Notes under the pieces: model-generated
Databases searched by the model: none
Told to the model about the DNA's origin: nothing
Seen by the model: the letters and a program-made list of their open reading frames with translations, nothing else
Shown here: in pieces, positions 45,050 to 58,038 of the stretch
How the letters are laid out: every line of letters begins with the position of its first letter
Numbering within the stretch: the first letter of the stretch is position 1
DNA from: Anarhynchus alexandrinus
Taxonomy: Eukaryota; Chordata; Aves; Charadriiformes; Charadriidae
Reading direction: 5' to 3'
Assembly: GCA_008711295.1 (NCBI GenBank)
Contig: VUYV01000120.1
Location: 1,336,739 to 1,400,738 of the forward strand
Length of the DNA stretch: 64,000 bases
Position numbers and translations under genes: made by a program

Positions 45050-48000
45050 ACATGGCAGAGCCACGAGTTCTTTTTGGGGGGAAAAAAAAAGGTATTTGGG
45101 GATTGAGACAGGTGTTGAATAAAAAGCCCTCTGCGGGTTGTTCTTTTTCGGGTGTATTTGCAGTCACTGCTGATGTTGGCCGATAACCCGCCTTCACCGC
45201 TTTCCTGCATGCCGGGTTTTAGGCGCTCGGGGGGCTTTTCCACCCTCCTGGCTCACAGCATCCTCATGGTCGCCCGCTTGTGGGCTCTGAAACATCTCCT
45301 GATTAGCAGCCCCGTTCATTCCTCCCCACTGCGTTGTTGCTGTTGCCTGTTCCCACCTCGGTGACCGGCTTTTCTAGGAGCCGATGTTGAGGCAGCCACC
45401 GGTTTTGCATCACAGGATCAGATCATCTTTTCTCCAGCTGACAGAGCCAGGCCAGCGCTGGCTGGGCTGGCCAACGTGCCTCTAGCAAGCCTGTCTAGAT
45501 ACACCAGAGATGTTTTCTTGGCAGTAGCCCAAACCCTATTGGCCTATTCATGCTCACCGTTGCCTTTCCCGCACACCTTTCCATCTGGGCTCTGTGTTAT
45601 TTTCCTTCTTTTTCCAATGCTCTTTGCATTGAGTGACCTTTGCAGCACCCAACACCCCCAGATCCCACTGTCTGCAGTGACGGGAGCCCCTGCGTCATGG
45701 CCAGACGCACAGGCTTCCCCTTTTGATCAGGGCTTTCCCCAGTATAACCAGTAAGCGGGCACCAAGCCAGCACAGATGGGGTGCCTTAACCCATCCCTCT
45801 GCTTGCTGGTGGGGCCTCCTTTGGTGCAATCCCACCCAGCGTCAGGCTGGCAGACATGCAGCTTTCGCCTATTTATATCTCCTGGCTGGGATATATATAT
45901 ATCTCTATGACCCAGCGTCAGTCAGATTTGGGCTGGCAGAGAGCGCGGGGTGGTGATGAAGAGGACGGCTGCCATCACAGTGCCCGGTGGTCGGGTGGGT
46001 GGGCTGCTGCTGCCACCTGAAAGCTGCGTGGGCTGTGTAGGACCTGAGCAAAAGGGGAATGGCTTCAGCTGCTCTTCCCTTCATAAATCCCGGTGTCCCC
46101 AGCATGGGGGTGCTCTGGGGTGCATCCGTAAATGGATATGAACAAGCCAGCCAAACCCTACAACCCAACGAGGACCTGAAATTCTGGTTAATGGCAGATT
46201 GCAGGTTTCCTGGGCCACACCAGTGTGTGACACAGGATGGTTCCCAGGATGGAGACAGGGTAGCGGTGGGAGATGTGAGCAAGGACAGGGCATAGCTTTT
46301 TATTCAATCAAGATATTTGAGGGGAAAAAAAAAGCCTAGTATCATGCAAGCTTCCTATCCTGCAAACCCTTCCTCAGGGCTGAAATAGCAGCGACTATGG
46401 CTTGAGATCATAATTTTGAGATATGACGTTTGTCATTGCAGAGGAAAGGGGACTGGGGTGTGTGTTCTGCTGGACTGGCATGGCTGTGCTATGTGAGGCC
46501 ATGTCACCAGGAGCTCATGTCCACCAGTGGGCTGGCCAGCTGCATTTTCACCTGAAAAAGAGCTTCTGTGCCCCAAATCCTGGCTGCTCCCTCCAGTTAA
46601 AGCCATGAGGAGGGTGTCCCAAATGGGCCAAACCTGCCCAGACCCGCCGGTGCCAGGGGAGCCACCGGGGATGGTGCTCCTGGAGGAATTTCTCAATGGG
46701 GCCACCCGCGTTGGTGGCACCAAACCTGCTGAGCCAGCCTTGGCTGTGCTCCGCTCCAGCCCGGCAGCTATCCGCGTTGCCGAAGGCTGGGGCGACTGGG
46801 AGTCCCGCTGGAGCGAAGAGTGTCGGGTGTCATCTCCTGCACTCAACCTGTTATCCTTGGCATCACGCCCCAGCCTGGAAAAGATGAGTCAAGAGGTTGG
46901 GGCGATGACCTGATACAGACATGGCATTGCATGCAAAACTCAGCAAGTAGGGCAGACACGGCTTGATGGGGAGAAACTGGGCTACCAGCCCTGCTGCCAG
47001 CACTGTCACTTTGCTGCCACTGGCAAGGGGTTGCAGGGTGCTGGGTCAGCAGGAGCTTGCTGGACTTCATGTCCAAAAATATCTGTTTACTCCCAAGGGA
47101 GGGTACAATGGGACCGGTGGATCTGTCAGGCTTTGACAACCCTCCTGGAGACCCTCAGGAAAGGGTAAGAAAAGTGGGGATGTTTCCTGTCCTGCTCCCA
47201 GCTGTGTTGCAGCTGGACCTGGCTCTGTCCCCAATGCCACTGCCTGTGTCACAGCTCAAGCAGACATTCTGGGGTAAAATTGCACTTTGGCCAACGTGAT
47301 AATCTCACACAGCCCGATCACCACACCTGCGGCCCCTGTGCAGGGCTGGCGCTGCTGCAACACCCCAGGAACAGGCTCATCCCATGATGCAGAGACCAGC
47401 TCATCAATAAAACCCCATAAAAATCAGCTGGATATTTCTGTACCAGCCTGTGCTGTGGGGTGAACATACCCTTTGAGCTGTGCTCCTGGGGGAGGGGGGG
47501 GGGAGGGAACGCAAGAGGCCAAGCTGACACAAAGGCTGAGGGATGCAGAAGGGAGGCTGAGCGAGCACCATCCCTGTCCCATACCCGTCCCCGTCCCCTC
47601 CCCTGCAGCAAACCCTGCAGACATCTCTCCTGTGAGCTCTCTCGCCGGCATTGCTCAGGGTCCTGCAATATATGCATGTGAAAAGGAGAGTTCTCCGTTT
47701 TAATCAGAGACGCTCTGACCCGAAACCTCTGAGCATTTTATATTATTTTTAGCCTTAAACCAGGCTTGATGAGTGTGGGCAGGTGAGCCAGGGAGAAAGC
47801 TGGGAGTTTGTGCTGCCGGGCCCCAGCAGAGCCTCAGGAAAGACAGCACCACCATCTGCTGGCACTTTCTGGACTTCACAGTTTTAGAGCTGTCGAGTAT
47901 AAAATCAGTCCTGCCTCTTCCTTTCCTCTGACAGATCTCTACTGTGGTCTGAAAAGTGCAGTGCTCTTTGGCTGTGAAACAGTCAAAATGCTAAATTTTG

Positions 48001-51000
48001 TATTTAAGTTTACCCCAACGTAATTGAGGAGGGATAATTTTAATTCTGTCCATCATCATTCGAGTCAAATAGCCAAAGGTCACCACATGGGGCTTCGCTG
48101 TGACTTTCAGCACTGTCTGAGCTTCAGGTTGGTGCACCCTGTGTATGTGTGTCTGTGTGTGCACATGCAGGGAACACTAATGCATGTATGTGTAAGATAA
48201 ACTAATGCAAACTGCTTTCATGGGACATCTGAAGGCCACAAACCTACCTCCATTGCTTTTGAAACTGTAGAGTGCCCCACTCCACTACAGGCCCCCCCCA
48301 CGACTTGTCCCAATGCTGGGATGTGGGTTGAGAGCCTTTGTGCAGGCTCCTCTTGCTAAGAACCCATCTTTCCTTGCACTCTGCTGTCATGTTGCATGAA
48401 CTTGACATTAAGGTGGAGCTTCCCAGTCCCCAGGGCAGCTCTGTGAAGATAGGTCCTGGAATTGACATTTTTCCGTGACTTTCTTTACCTGTCCATATTG
48501 CAACATTTGCTCTCAGTTCAGCCGTGGCTCTGCAGGAGAGGTAGGACACATGCCCTGTGTATTTGGGCACAGCAAGTCGAACTGCCCTAAACCAGGGTTA
48601 TCCATGACAGCAAGTCTGGAGGACACAGGACAGCCAAACACAGCTATGCTCCTGCTGCCTAACCCATCCCTCTGGCTTTCCGGGATGCTGCCATAAGCAA
48701 AGCTGGGCTGGGACGATGCCCATGGCTTTACCTGGGCTTTGGGCACCGCAGGGTACCGGGAGCTTTTCCACCTGCTTGAATTTGTGTTTGTGCACGTTCA
48801 CACAGGTTTCATTTGCCAAGCTCTGTGCAGAGAACACCCTGCACTCAAGGGAAGGTGAGGAAGCCCCAGCCTTGTGCTTCGCCCGGCTCCCAGTTGCTGC
48901 CTCAGACCTTTTTTTACTGTGAAATCAGTGTGAAGCACTCAGACAAGACCTAGTTTCTATGGCAAATCTTTTCAATTTAAGAGCAGAGGTGATCGCTATT
49001 CGAGTTACATTTTCTGGAAAGAATCCACAATTCAGATGCTGTATTCAAAACTTGATGTGACCTCAGGGACAGTATATTACCAAATGTTCTGTAAAATGCA
49101 CCAGACTGAGCACAGCAGCCACAGGCGCAGGTCAGGGAGGAGCACAAGTGCTGCGGCACATTACATTTCACTGGAGAAATAAGTGACCTGGTTACCCAGA
49201 GCATTTTTTTTCCCTGATGCTGAGATTAGTTCAGAGTATGTTTCTAGGTCAGGTAAGCAAATTACATTTATGTGGTTGTGAGGGAATAGCTGGGTGAGCG
49301 ATTTAAGAGAAATTTATCTTACAGCTTTTGTCCACATCTACGGCCCTGAGGGTTTTTAATTTGTAGGACTTATCCAGAGGGTTTCATTCCTCACCAGCCA
49401 CAGCACCAGCATCTCCCCAGCTGCGCTCTGCTGGGGTGGGGTGGGGTGGGCCAGCCCAGTGCGACCTGTCAGCCTCACCTAGGAGCCAACCCAGCTCCCA
49501 CGTGCAGTCCCAACCTGGGGACAATTTCTGCCTGCTCTGAGTGCGCACACTTCAGTGAAGCCTTCTGGTCAAGCCCCCGAGCACAAACCTCAGTATTTAA
49601 GCCTGTGCATCTGTACTGCTGGCAGAAGCATGTGGAGATTCCTGCTGCCTTCAGCCAGATTTGCTCTGGCCCCTGGGAGAAATGGATGTTCCTCCAGATG
49701 TGGAAGGGCAGTAATGAATATTTCCACTCCTGATCTCCACCCTGGGAACTGAGGAGTGCCATCTTCTGAAGTGACCTCCCCAAAGTCCCCCCAGCTGCAA
49801 CTTTCTACAAGGAGAGGGTGTCCCCATGTCTGAAGGGAAAGCAGGCAACCTGTGAAGCACTGAGGTTTGCAAACGCCTTTAACTCTTCAGTGCACACAAC
49901 AATAAAAACCCCTCTGAGAAAAGGTGCAATCCTCTTTTCAGAGCAAAGCTTTAAAGAAAACTTTTTTTCAGTTTATGAATGATAAAGATGCTAGATGCTC
50001 CCTTGCTTATTAGTTTCTGAGATGACTATTTATGGAAAAGATAAGGTTGGAAATAGTTTATAAACGCAAGGATAATGGATACATAAAATTAAGGATCCAG
50101 TATTTGGAAATTGTTCCTCAATCAGTTTTGTGGGCATCTGCCAGTGCTTGCCTTTTTGAAATCAGCTGAACCTGGAGCCGCTCAGTGCCAGCGAGACAAG
50201 AAATAGCACAAACAACAAATGGCTCCTCTCAGAGTGAATTTACTTCCTCTGCTGAATCATAGCTGGAACCAGCTCATCTTTCGTGATCACCCCAGAAGCC
50301 TGTGGGCTTGTCGGTGCACTGCTTCACCCAGTACAAGCAGCTCGAGCAAGGCTTCGGGGCTCGATTGTTGCCTGAGCAGCAAGTACCAGCACGACCCCTC
50401 CGGTTGGGGTGGCAAGATGAGCGCAACGATCTCTGCAGAAAACAAACGGATTGTTCTTCAGTTGTGGCTACTACAGCTTGCACTAGGAGAGCCTGGGTTT
50501 AAGGCTCAGCCAAAAACCCACCCCTGAGCGAGAACTGGTGTGTGAAGCTGAGCACAGAGCGGTGATGCCCACGGTGATGAGGACAGGACACAGGGCAGGG
50601 CTGTGCAGACACACCAGCCTGGCCTGGGGGCTGCTTGGTGCGGCGCTGCCACCTCCCCAGGACAGAAATGCTGGAGGGTGTCACCACCTGCCTTTCTTCT
50701 GGCACAACTGCCTGATGACGAGGGGTGTTTGCGAGTGAATCCAGTGCTGGATCTGACTCCCAGTGTACATCATGCTGTGCCAGTATTCCCCTTGCCTTTG
50801 AGTCCTCCCTTGCCAAATCTCCTCTGGCTTCAGTTACAGCCTCCTGGGGTATTCTTGGCTGAGCAGATCATCCATCACTCTCCAGCCAGACTAATGCAGG
50901 CCCTGGTGTTGTGCCCTGGGGTTTGTGCTACTTTCACTTTGATTTCCCCTGTGACTCATCCATCTGTGCCACTGAGAAGGATTTGCAGTCTGTCTCTCCA

Positions 51001-53211
51001 TGTCACTTTTCCTCTTGCTTCTCACAGTGGTGATTTCCTTGGGAAAAATACCTAGAAAACCAGAGCTGTTCCCCAGGCACTTCAGCTGGGGTGAACGTAG
51101 ATGCTTCACGACTCAGGCCGTGTGCTGCCAGCAGCACAGAGTTGGCAACCCACTGCTCCTTTCAAATTGGGAACAGCAACTGTGCTGGCCATGGTATGGG
51201 TAGCACCTCGCCCTCCCCACATCCAGCCCCAGTGAAGCCACTGGGACTCACCCCACTGGTCCTGGCAAGCTCATGGCTTGCAGCAGGAGAGCAGCACAGT
51301 CCAGCTAGGCATGGGGTCACACAAGCCTGGATCCCATTGCCGGTGACAATTTCTCAGGTATTTGGGACCATTTTATTCTACTGGCATTTAGTTACTACCT
51401 TGTGCTTCTGTAATGCTTTGCAAGCAAATCTAGAGGTGCACTCATTTATTAATAATCAGAGCCATCATATAAAAATACAAACGCATCTAGAGGGGAAAAT
51501 GCAGCTCTGCTGCTGAACTAAGCACCCTGCCAGCATCAGGACTGATCTCACCAGGCATCCAGGCTGCAGCTTTTGCGGCTCTGGACAAAGCGCAGCACAC
51601 ACATTAGCCAGAGTCGTACAAAATGCCTCTTTTCTGATGTGCTTTCCAAATTATTCATTTCAGCCTCTATGACAAACCTTCCAAAGAGCATGTGTTGAGT
51701 TTAATGATGACTACTGAATCCACCCTTCAAACCAGGTTTCAGAGAGGTACACTGAGGGTTTGCACTGCATTGGCCGCAACCTTTGCTCTGAATGCTTTTA
51801 TCTGGGACGTGGCAGTCCTGAAGGCAGAGTGGTTGATCCCATTAACAGAAGGAGGTTTTTCTTAGGATCATTAGTGGAAAGGCTGTGCTGGCTGCTCAGA
51901 CCTCTGCTGGCATCTACTGGATGTGCAAGCCAACACCAGTGCTGAAAGAGAAGCAGGGATGGTGGATCTCATTCGCGTGAGCTGTTCTGGTTCTGGTGAT
52001 TATTGTCAGCTATTACAGCCCCATCAGGCTGTCACTTATAAGCTGCTAGTTGGTCATACTTCGTAAGTTATGCACAAAGCATTTGCTTTGAATCGAGACT
52101 TCATCCTGAGATTAGGAAGGGAGTGGAAAATAATGACTTGAATGAATCTGATGATTAAAACAACGGCAAAATTACCACTGACTTCAGTTGGAACAGTGCC
52201 TTCTAAAATGCTTGTCATTCATCATGACTTAATGTTTTCCTTCTGATATATAATGCATTAGTTATATCAGTGGCATGTATATCATTGCTAGATAGTACGG
52301 CACTCTTAAGTGGAGGGTAAGTATGCTGAGAAGTCATCACAGGACTAAAGAGCCCCAAGAACTAATTTTTAATTTGGCTTTGACTAATGTTGTCAGTGGT
52401 ATCCAGGGCTGAACTGGTCTTCAAATCATGTGAACTGCTCTTTCTCTTATGCTGAACATCCCGCACTGAATAACCCACATGAATTTTGAACTGGGGTGCA
52501 AAAAAGTATTCCAACATCCTTCGCAGAGCCGTTGTACAAATGAGACTATGGTTTGCCTTGCATCCAGACTCACCTCAAGGGAGGAAGAAGGAAAGAAGTA
52601 TTGCAGAGACATGGCTGGAGGGTTGGAGCCTCAAAGCTAGTTTTGCAGTGTCTAAAACCTTGGTGTCTTGCTGCCTTCTGAGTTCTCCTTCAGCCCAAAG
52701 AAAGGGGATGTCTAAGTACGGTGACACCAGCATGAGCTTGTAAGAGGTGTGGAGCTGATGTCCCCGTAGAGGTTTGGCCAGGAGCCACCTGCAATGTTTT
52801 CTTACCCAGGAAGAAGCAGCTGCAACCATAGGCAAGAATTTTCAGAGCGAGGGTAAAACAGTGAGGTAAACCTCAGGTCTCCTTCTCCTGGATGAACACA
52901 TGGAGCTATTGTCAGGTACAAGGACAGACTGCCACACTGGCTTGTGTGCTAGCATGGCCAAGATCTTCTCACCCACTCCGTGCTCTTGGTGAGAGGCAGC
53001 AACCTTCAGTGCAGCTGGGACACAGAGCATTTCAAGTACTGTTTTGGCAGGCAGTGTGCAGCCTTTGGCGTGTGCTGTATGTCTTTGTGTGTCTCTCTGC
53101 TGTTTGTGGTTTATTTAAGACACTTCACACTTTGGTTGTATTTTTTAAAACATACTTTTAAAAATGTGGCTGTAGAGACCCTATAATTGACTTGCTCAAC
53201 AGTGCTGTGAT
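45050..53211. other. Intergenic sequence between DAAM1 and GPR135
   Basis: About 8 kb without a recognisable gene. Small features are an AT dinucleotide run at 45892-45902 and a GGGGT repeat at 49433-49450. Open frames here are short and resemble nothing known. Confidence 0.6.
49433..49450 (+). repeat. GGGGT short tandem repeat
   Basis: Four G runs separated by single T (GGGGT three times, then GGG). A minimal G-quadruplex sequence. Confidence 0.8.
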
Positions 53212-53614
53212 ATGAGGAGCAGCTGAGGGATCTGGGGTTGTTTAGCCTGGAGAAATGGAGGCTCACAGGGGGACCTTATCACTCTCTACAACTACCTGAA
53301 AGGAGGTTGTGGCGAGGTAGGTATCGGTCTCTTTTCCCAAGTAACAAGTGATAGGTCAAGAGAAAACATCCTCAAGTTGCACCAGGGGAGGTTTAGATTG
53401 GGTATTAGGAAAAAATTTTTCACTGATAGGGTTATCAAGCATTGGAACAGGCTGCCCAGGGAAGTGATTGAGTCACCATCCCTGGAGGCATTTAAAAGAT
53501 GTGTATGTGTGGCAATTAGGGACATGGTTTAGTGTTGGAGTTGGCAGTATTAGGTTTACAGTTGGACTGTGTGATCTTCAAGGTCTTTTACAACCTAAAT
53601 GATTCTATGATTAT
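53212..53614 (+). mobile_element. CR1 LINE fragment, 3' end, + orientation
   Basis: Begins with gaggagcagctgagggatct-type sequence encoding the end of the CR1 reverse transcriptase, passes the aggctgcccagggaagtg motif, and ends caacctaaatgattctatgatt, the characteristic CR1 terminus. 5'-truncated, with several substitutions breaking the frame. Confidence 0.93.
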
Positions 53615-55395
53615 GAGGAGTACGGGACAGGCACAGCTTTAAAACACAGGCTGGCTCTCTATTGCAGCTGCAGCAGGTCCACGTCAAAAAGGATCCTGTC
53701 GAGAATCTCCCCTTGCTACAGCCCAAGTTAGTGTTTAACAGAAATGTGCTAATTTGTGACGGCTGAAAGACCACAGCCAGCTGCCCGCATTCAGCTCTTC
53801 ACATACAAGATTAGTGTACAGGCACTGGCCAGTGCTTGTTAAAATACATTGAAATCTGTGTTGTTCCAGCTTCACTACCACCTTCCTAGAAAGCCATGTT
53901 AGTTCACTCCTGGTGCAGCTCCTGTGATGCTTTGTGGTCGACCTCAGTCCTGGCATCCCCAGTCCTGCCCTTGCCAGAAGCAACTGCCACAAGGATGCTT
54001 ATCTGGCCTGTGGTACACTGGTCAGGGCACTAAATCAGTAGAAAACTAAACCAGCATGCAAAAGAGGGAGTCGGCGGTTTTCTGTTGTTTAGTGCCTAAG
54101 CTGGTTAGCGAGTGTCAGCTGGAGTGGTGGGGACTGGGAAGGTGGCCAGAGCTGAGCACCAATGGGAGCAGGACCACCCTTTTCAGGGCCTTTCTGCCAC
54201 ATGATCGGTGCAGCCATAGATAGCACTGAAAGACAAGCCACGAGTCAGGCATAGCAGTGCTGGACCTTCACCTTCCTCATTTTCTTAAACCAAGAACTAT
54301 CCCTTAGTTCATCCACTCTGACCAAGTTTGTTCCAACTGGCAGAGAAAGCTCTTCTGGCACGCAAAAAGTGCAAAAAAACACCGTGTAAATCTGTGTGGT
54401 GTTAAAGACAGGGGGGGCTCTAAACGATCACTTCTGGTCAAAGTGCAGGCTCTGCTTCAGAGCTGCAGAGGGGCCAGGCTAAAAACAGTGACATCCTCTC
54501 TCCTACAACACAGACTTCATACTGCAGTAAGGTTACACACCAAACATGCTAGCTGTACCACGGCCAGAGGATCAGAGTTAGGGTGCTGCTCTGCAGGCGG
54601 TACATGAACCACAAGCCGTCTGCCTTTGCCTGCTGTCTATACTACGCAAGGCTGATGAGTATTGAGCTTGGACAGTTTTCCTTGCTTATGTCCTTCCGGC
54701 ATGACAGAGCACTGGAACTTACTCTAAGGACTGTTGCTACAACTTAGGAAGAAACATCCCTTCTGGGAAGGCAGAACCCTGTGTGTTTTCTTTGCTATCT
54801 CCTGGATCGCAGCTAAAGTTTTCCATAGATAATATAAGATTCAATGACCAGTGGAACTCAAGTAAAAGCTCTTCAAGCTGTTCAAACACCAGAGTGCTAT
54901 GTATGGCAAATTAGCCCACACCAATCTCCTTGTTACCACCTGCTAGCTACCTAGGTAAGAGTTAAACCTAATCTCATCATTCACAACCACCTCTTTGGCT
55001 TTGCGGAAGGGCAGGTATGCAAGAAATTCCTGTCCTACCCTTCTAACAAGTCACTAGTGTTCAGTTGCTGTCAAACAGCTTCTGTGAAAAGCTGGGGGTT
55101 TTCTGTACAGCTCTCTGAAACGGTATGAATACACTGCTCAACTTGCAAAATCCAGGATCCGCAGGGCAAAGTATCAGTGCTGAGAAGTAATCAAGGGTCA
55201 AATCTTTTCCTCGTGGACTTCAGGAGCATCACAGAAGAAAATTACAGTAATGTTCACAGCATGAAAAAAAGCTGCATTAAAATTTCATGAACAATTAGGT
55301 CTGTCTCTACTATCATTCATCTGGCAATTTTTTACAGAAGTTCCCTTCTCAAGGCTGGGCTGAGAAAGATGCCAGGCTGAGACACTTTCATCTCC
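53615..55395. other. Intergenic sequence, nothing recognised
   Basis: No gene, repeat or RNA recognised between the CR1 copy and the presumed 3' end of GPR135. Confidence 0.5.
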
Positions 55396-56754
55396 TGCAT
55401 AAAAGACAATTTATTTCTTCTCTCACTTACAAAATAATGATAGTATGTTCACTTGGGTCACAAACAGTTGACAAAGCCAGTAAAACAGTAACATTGTATT
55501 TTTAAAGCCTGTACAAGGAAAAACACTGCCTGTCTTTCACATTTAACTCCAGCAAAGGTAAAGGAAGGCCCAATCTCTGTTTCAGATTCAAAGTACTAAT
55601 TTAAGGCTTTAGGCCTCTGGACAAAAAAATAATACTCATAAATTCATAGGAATTTATGCTGTGCAGTCTCACTTCCATTGTGTTATTTTTCCCTTTTTAT
55701 CAATGGCAAACAGAGCTGGTTTTTAAATATTATACTCCAGATGGATTGCTGCCATCAATACAACAATATCCGTTCTCTGCATGTACACATTTTCACATGC
55801 TTAAGAGCATACAAACAGCGTATGGTATTGCTTTACCTCTCCTTTCAGATACTCACCTCTCTTGCACGGCTCCTCTAAACAAGGTTAAAGAGATGTGAGA
55901 AACTTCAGATGAGCTCAAGAAGAAAACATACACCTTGTGCACAAACTCAGTGATACTGTAGTCTACCCCCACACCTTTTTCCTCAGTCTGTCTTAAAAAC
56001 TCTCATTTCTCATATTCACAGTATTTTAAGCTTACTGTGTACCTGCAAAAAAAAAGAAAAGGCTGCTAAAATTCTGACAACTGAGATTTCATTTTCCTTT
56101 CCTTCCCTCCCAGTATCATACATCTTCCCTTGCACAATAATTACTGCTTTGTTATGCTTGGGAGTTTGAAAAAAAAAATCATCTTAATAGATCACTTTTT
56201 AGCCTGTTCTACCATCTATGACTTTCTGACTATCAGCACTTCCACATATAATGGGTTAAAGCAACATTTTCCTGTCATGATGCGGTTTTCACAGTGTGGT
56301 GTTTTCAGAGTGTCTTCCAGCTGCCAGTGCTCAGCTTTCAATTGCTTTTTTGGCACTTAACAAACAGCTCACACAGTCAGTCAGTTCGGGCTGTATTTGT
56401 GTGTCTGTCTCTTAGCTTCCCTGTGGCACTTTCTGCAGGACTGGAGCAAACGCTGTTTCTTCTTGCAGTCAAGCTCTTGTGCTGGCTGGGCACGGCGACT
56501 GCCACCAGTGCATCAGGCCTGCTGAAAGGGAAAGGGGCGCTTCCTTTCCCTGTGGAGCTCTTGCTGCTCGCAGACTGGGTTGCCAGACCAGAGCTCACAC
56601 AATGGAGAAGAAACCACACTATGGCTCATGCAGTCCCACTTCTCCAGTTTCCTGGTAGTCTGGATGCAAAGGGCTCCAAGTGCCAGGGCTCCCACACACT
56701 TCCTCAGGGAGACAGCCCCAGGGCCCAATGCCTCCATCCCGGACCCCCATCCCT
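55395..56754 (-). other. GPR135: Probable GPR135 3' untranslated region
   Basis: AT-rich sequence downstream of the GPR135 stop on the minus strand, ending at the poly(A) hexamer at 55410-55415. The assignment is by position and base composition only. Confidence 0.5.
55410..55415 (-). terminator. Candidate GPR135 poly(A) signal
   Basis: TTTATT on the plus strand, i.e. AATAAA on the minus strand, 1.34 kb beyond the stop codon, within AT-rich sequence. Confidence 0.45.
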
Positions 56755-58038
56755 TCAGAGGCTGGTGTCGACAGTGTCCGCCTTGGCCTGCAATGTGGCC
56801 TCAGAGATGGTGTCTGGTTGCCCATCCCGACAGAACAGTACAGCAGGGTTCTTGCAGGCCCACATGGCCACCTCTCCCCCGCTCGCCGGGCTGGAGGAGG
56901 ACGGGGCACTGCCCGGGGGTCCGCTGTGCCGGTTGACGTAGCGCTCCCGGACGCGGTCAGCCCGGCTCCGGGGCTCCAGCTGGCGGCCCGGGACCGAGAG
57001 GTAGGCCGCCACATTGTTCCTAGTCCTGTAGCCGCCCTCACGGTTGCGCCGCAGAAGCACGGAGATGTTGGGATTGCGGGCGGCATAGATGAGGGGGTTG
57101 ATGGCGCCGTTGGCCCAGGCCATCCCGCTGGCTACGGCGTCCATGGTGGGCGAGAAGGGCAGGCGGCCGGCAGCTGCAGCCAGCCCCAAGATGCAGTAGG
57201 GCCCCCAGCAGCAGATGATGGAGACGATCATGATGAGGACGGTGGTGGCCGTGCGCATCTCCCCGTAGGCCCGCAGCAAGTGCCCGTAGGTGGTGAGGGG
57301 CCGCACGCGGCTCTCGGCCAGCCGCACGGCCCGGCAGATGTTGTAGTGGCAGAAGCACATGAGGGCGAAGGGCAGGAGGTAGCAGAGCACGATGAGGGCT
57401 GCGCCATAGGGCGGCCCCAGCCGGGAGGAGCCCCAGGGCAGCACGTAGACACAGCGGTAGGCCCCGGGCCGGGCCTCCTGCCGCCCCTCGCCTGCCAGCC
57501 CGTACCAGGGTCCAGCCAGGGCCAGGGCGGCCAGCCAGACGGCGGCCAGGAGCTGGGCAGCGCGGCGGCGGCCCATCTTGTGTCGGGGCTGGCGGACGAT
57601 GGCGCAGTAGCGGTCGAAGGAGAGGAGGGCCATGGTGAGGGTGGCGGCAATGCCCAGCCCGGCGTGGAGGGCGGCGCTGGCCAGGCAGAGGCGCTGCCCG
57701 AAGAGCCAGGCGCCGGGCGGGCGGCTGAGCAAGCTGAGGAAGGCCAGGGGCAGGCAGAGCAGGGCGCCCAGCAGCTCCGACAGCGACAGCGACAGCACGA
57801 AGGCGTTGGTGACCGTGCGGAGCTGCCGGTGCCGGGCGATCACCAGCACCACCGCCCCGTTGCCCAGCGCCGAGAGGGCGAAGATGAGCAGCAGCGCCAG
57901 CGCCTGCGAGGCCAGCGCCGCCGCAGCCCCCCCCGCCGCCGCTCCCGCCGCCGCCGCCCCGCCGCTCTCATTGCCGCCGCCGCCGCCGCGGGAGAGGTTG
58001 CCCGGCTCGGCTGCCGCCGGCTCCATGCGCAGCCTCAT
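56755..58038 (-). CDS. GPR135: GPR135, orphan class A G protein-coupled receptor
   Basis: Intronless 427-codon receptor of the plasma/endosomal membrane with no agreed ligand. It has N-glycosylation sequons at N14 and N23, then Ala-rich sequence. TM1 is near 46-68 with GN at 59-60. TM2 is 78-103, where the class A aspartate position is Glu88. A disulfide pair is likely at C118 and C196. DRY is at 142-144 in TM3, CWGP at 277-280 in TM6 and NPLIY at 314-318 in TM7. The tail RNREGGYRTRN and C terminus MWACKNPAVLFCRDG...DTSL match GPR135, and DTSL fits a class I PDZ ligand. It is shorter than human (494 residues as I recall), mostly in the N terminus and loops. Start: first ATG in frame is at 58038, a second at 58026 (MEPAAAEPG). 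No in-frame stop separates them from the N at 58075, so the true N terminus may be longer. Codon GC is very high, in a CpG-rich block. Confidence 0.96.
   Translation of the reverse strand: MRLRMEPAAAEPGNLSRGGGGGNESGGAAAAGAAAGGAAAALASQALALLLIFALSALGNGAVVLVIARHRQLRTVTNAFVLSLSLSELLGALLCLPLAFLSLLSRPPGAWLFGQRLCLASAALHAGLGIAATLTMALLSFDRYCAIVRQPRHKMGRRRAAQLLAAVWLAALALAGPWYGLAGEGRQEARPGAYRCVYVLPWGSSRLGPPYGAALIVLCYLLPFALMCFCHYNICRAVRLAESRVRPLTTYGHLLRAYGEMRTATTVLIMIVSIICCWGPYCILGLAAAAGRLPFSPTMDAVASGMAWANGAINPLIYAARNPNISVLLRRNREGGYRTRNNVAAYLSVPGRQLEPRSRADRVRERYVNRHSGPPGSAPSSSSPASGGEVAMWACKNPAVLFCRDGQPDTISEATLQAKADTVDTSL

Noticed and set aside
45050..55395. A further gene between DAAM1 and GPR135
   Set aside because: All open frames are short and unrelated to anything I know, there is no chain of splice-compatible exons, and other amniotes have no gene here that I am aware of.
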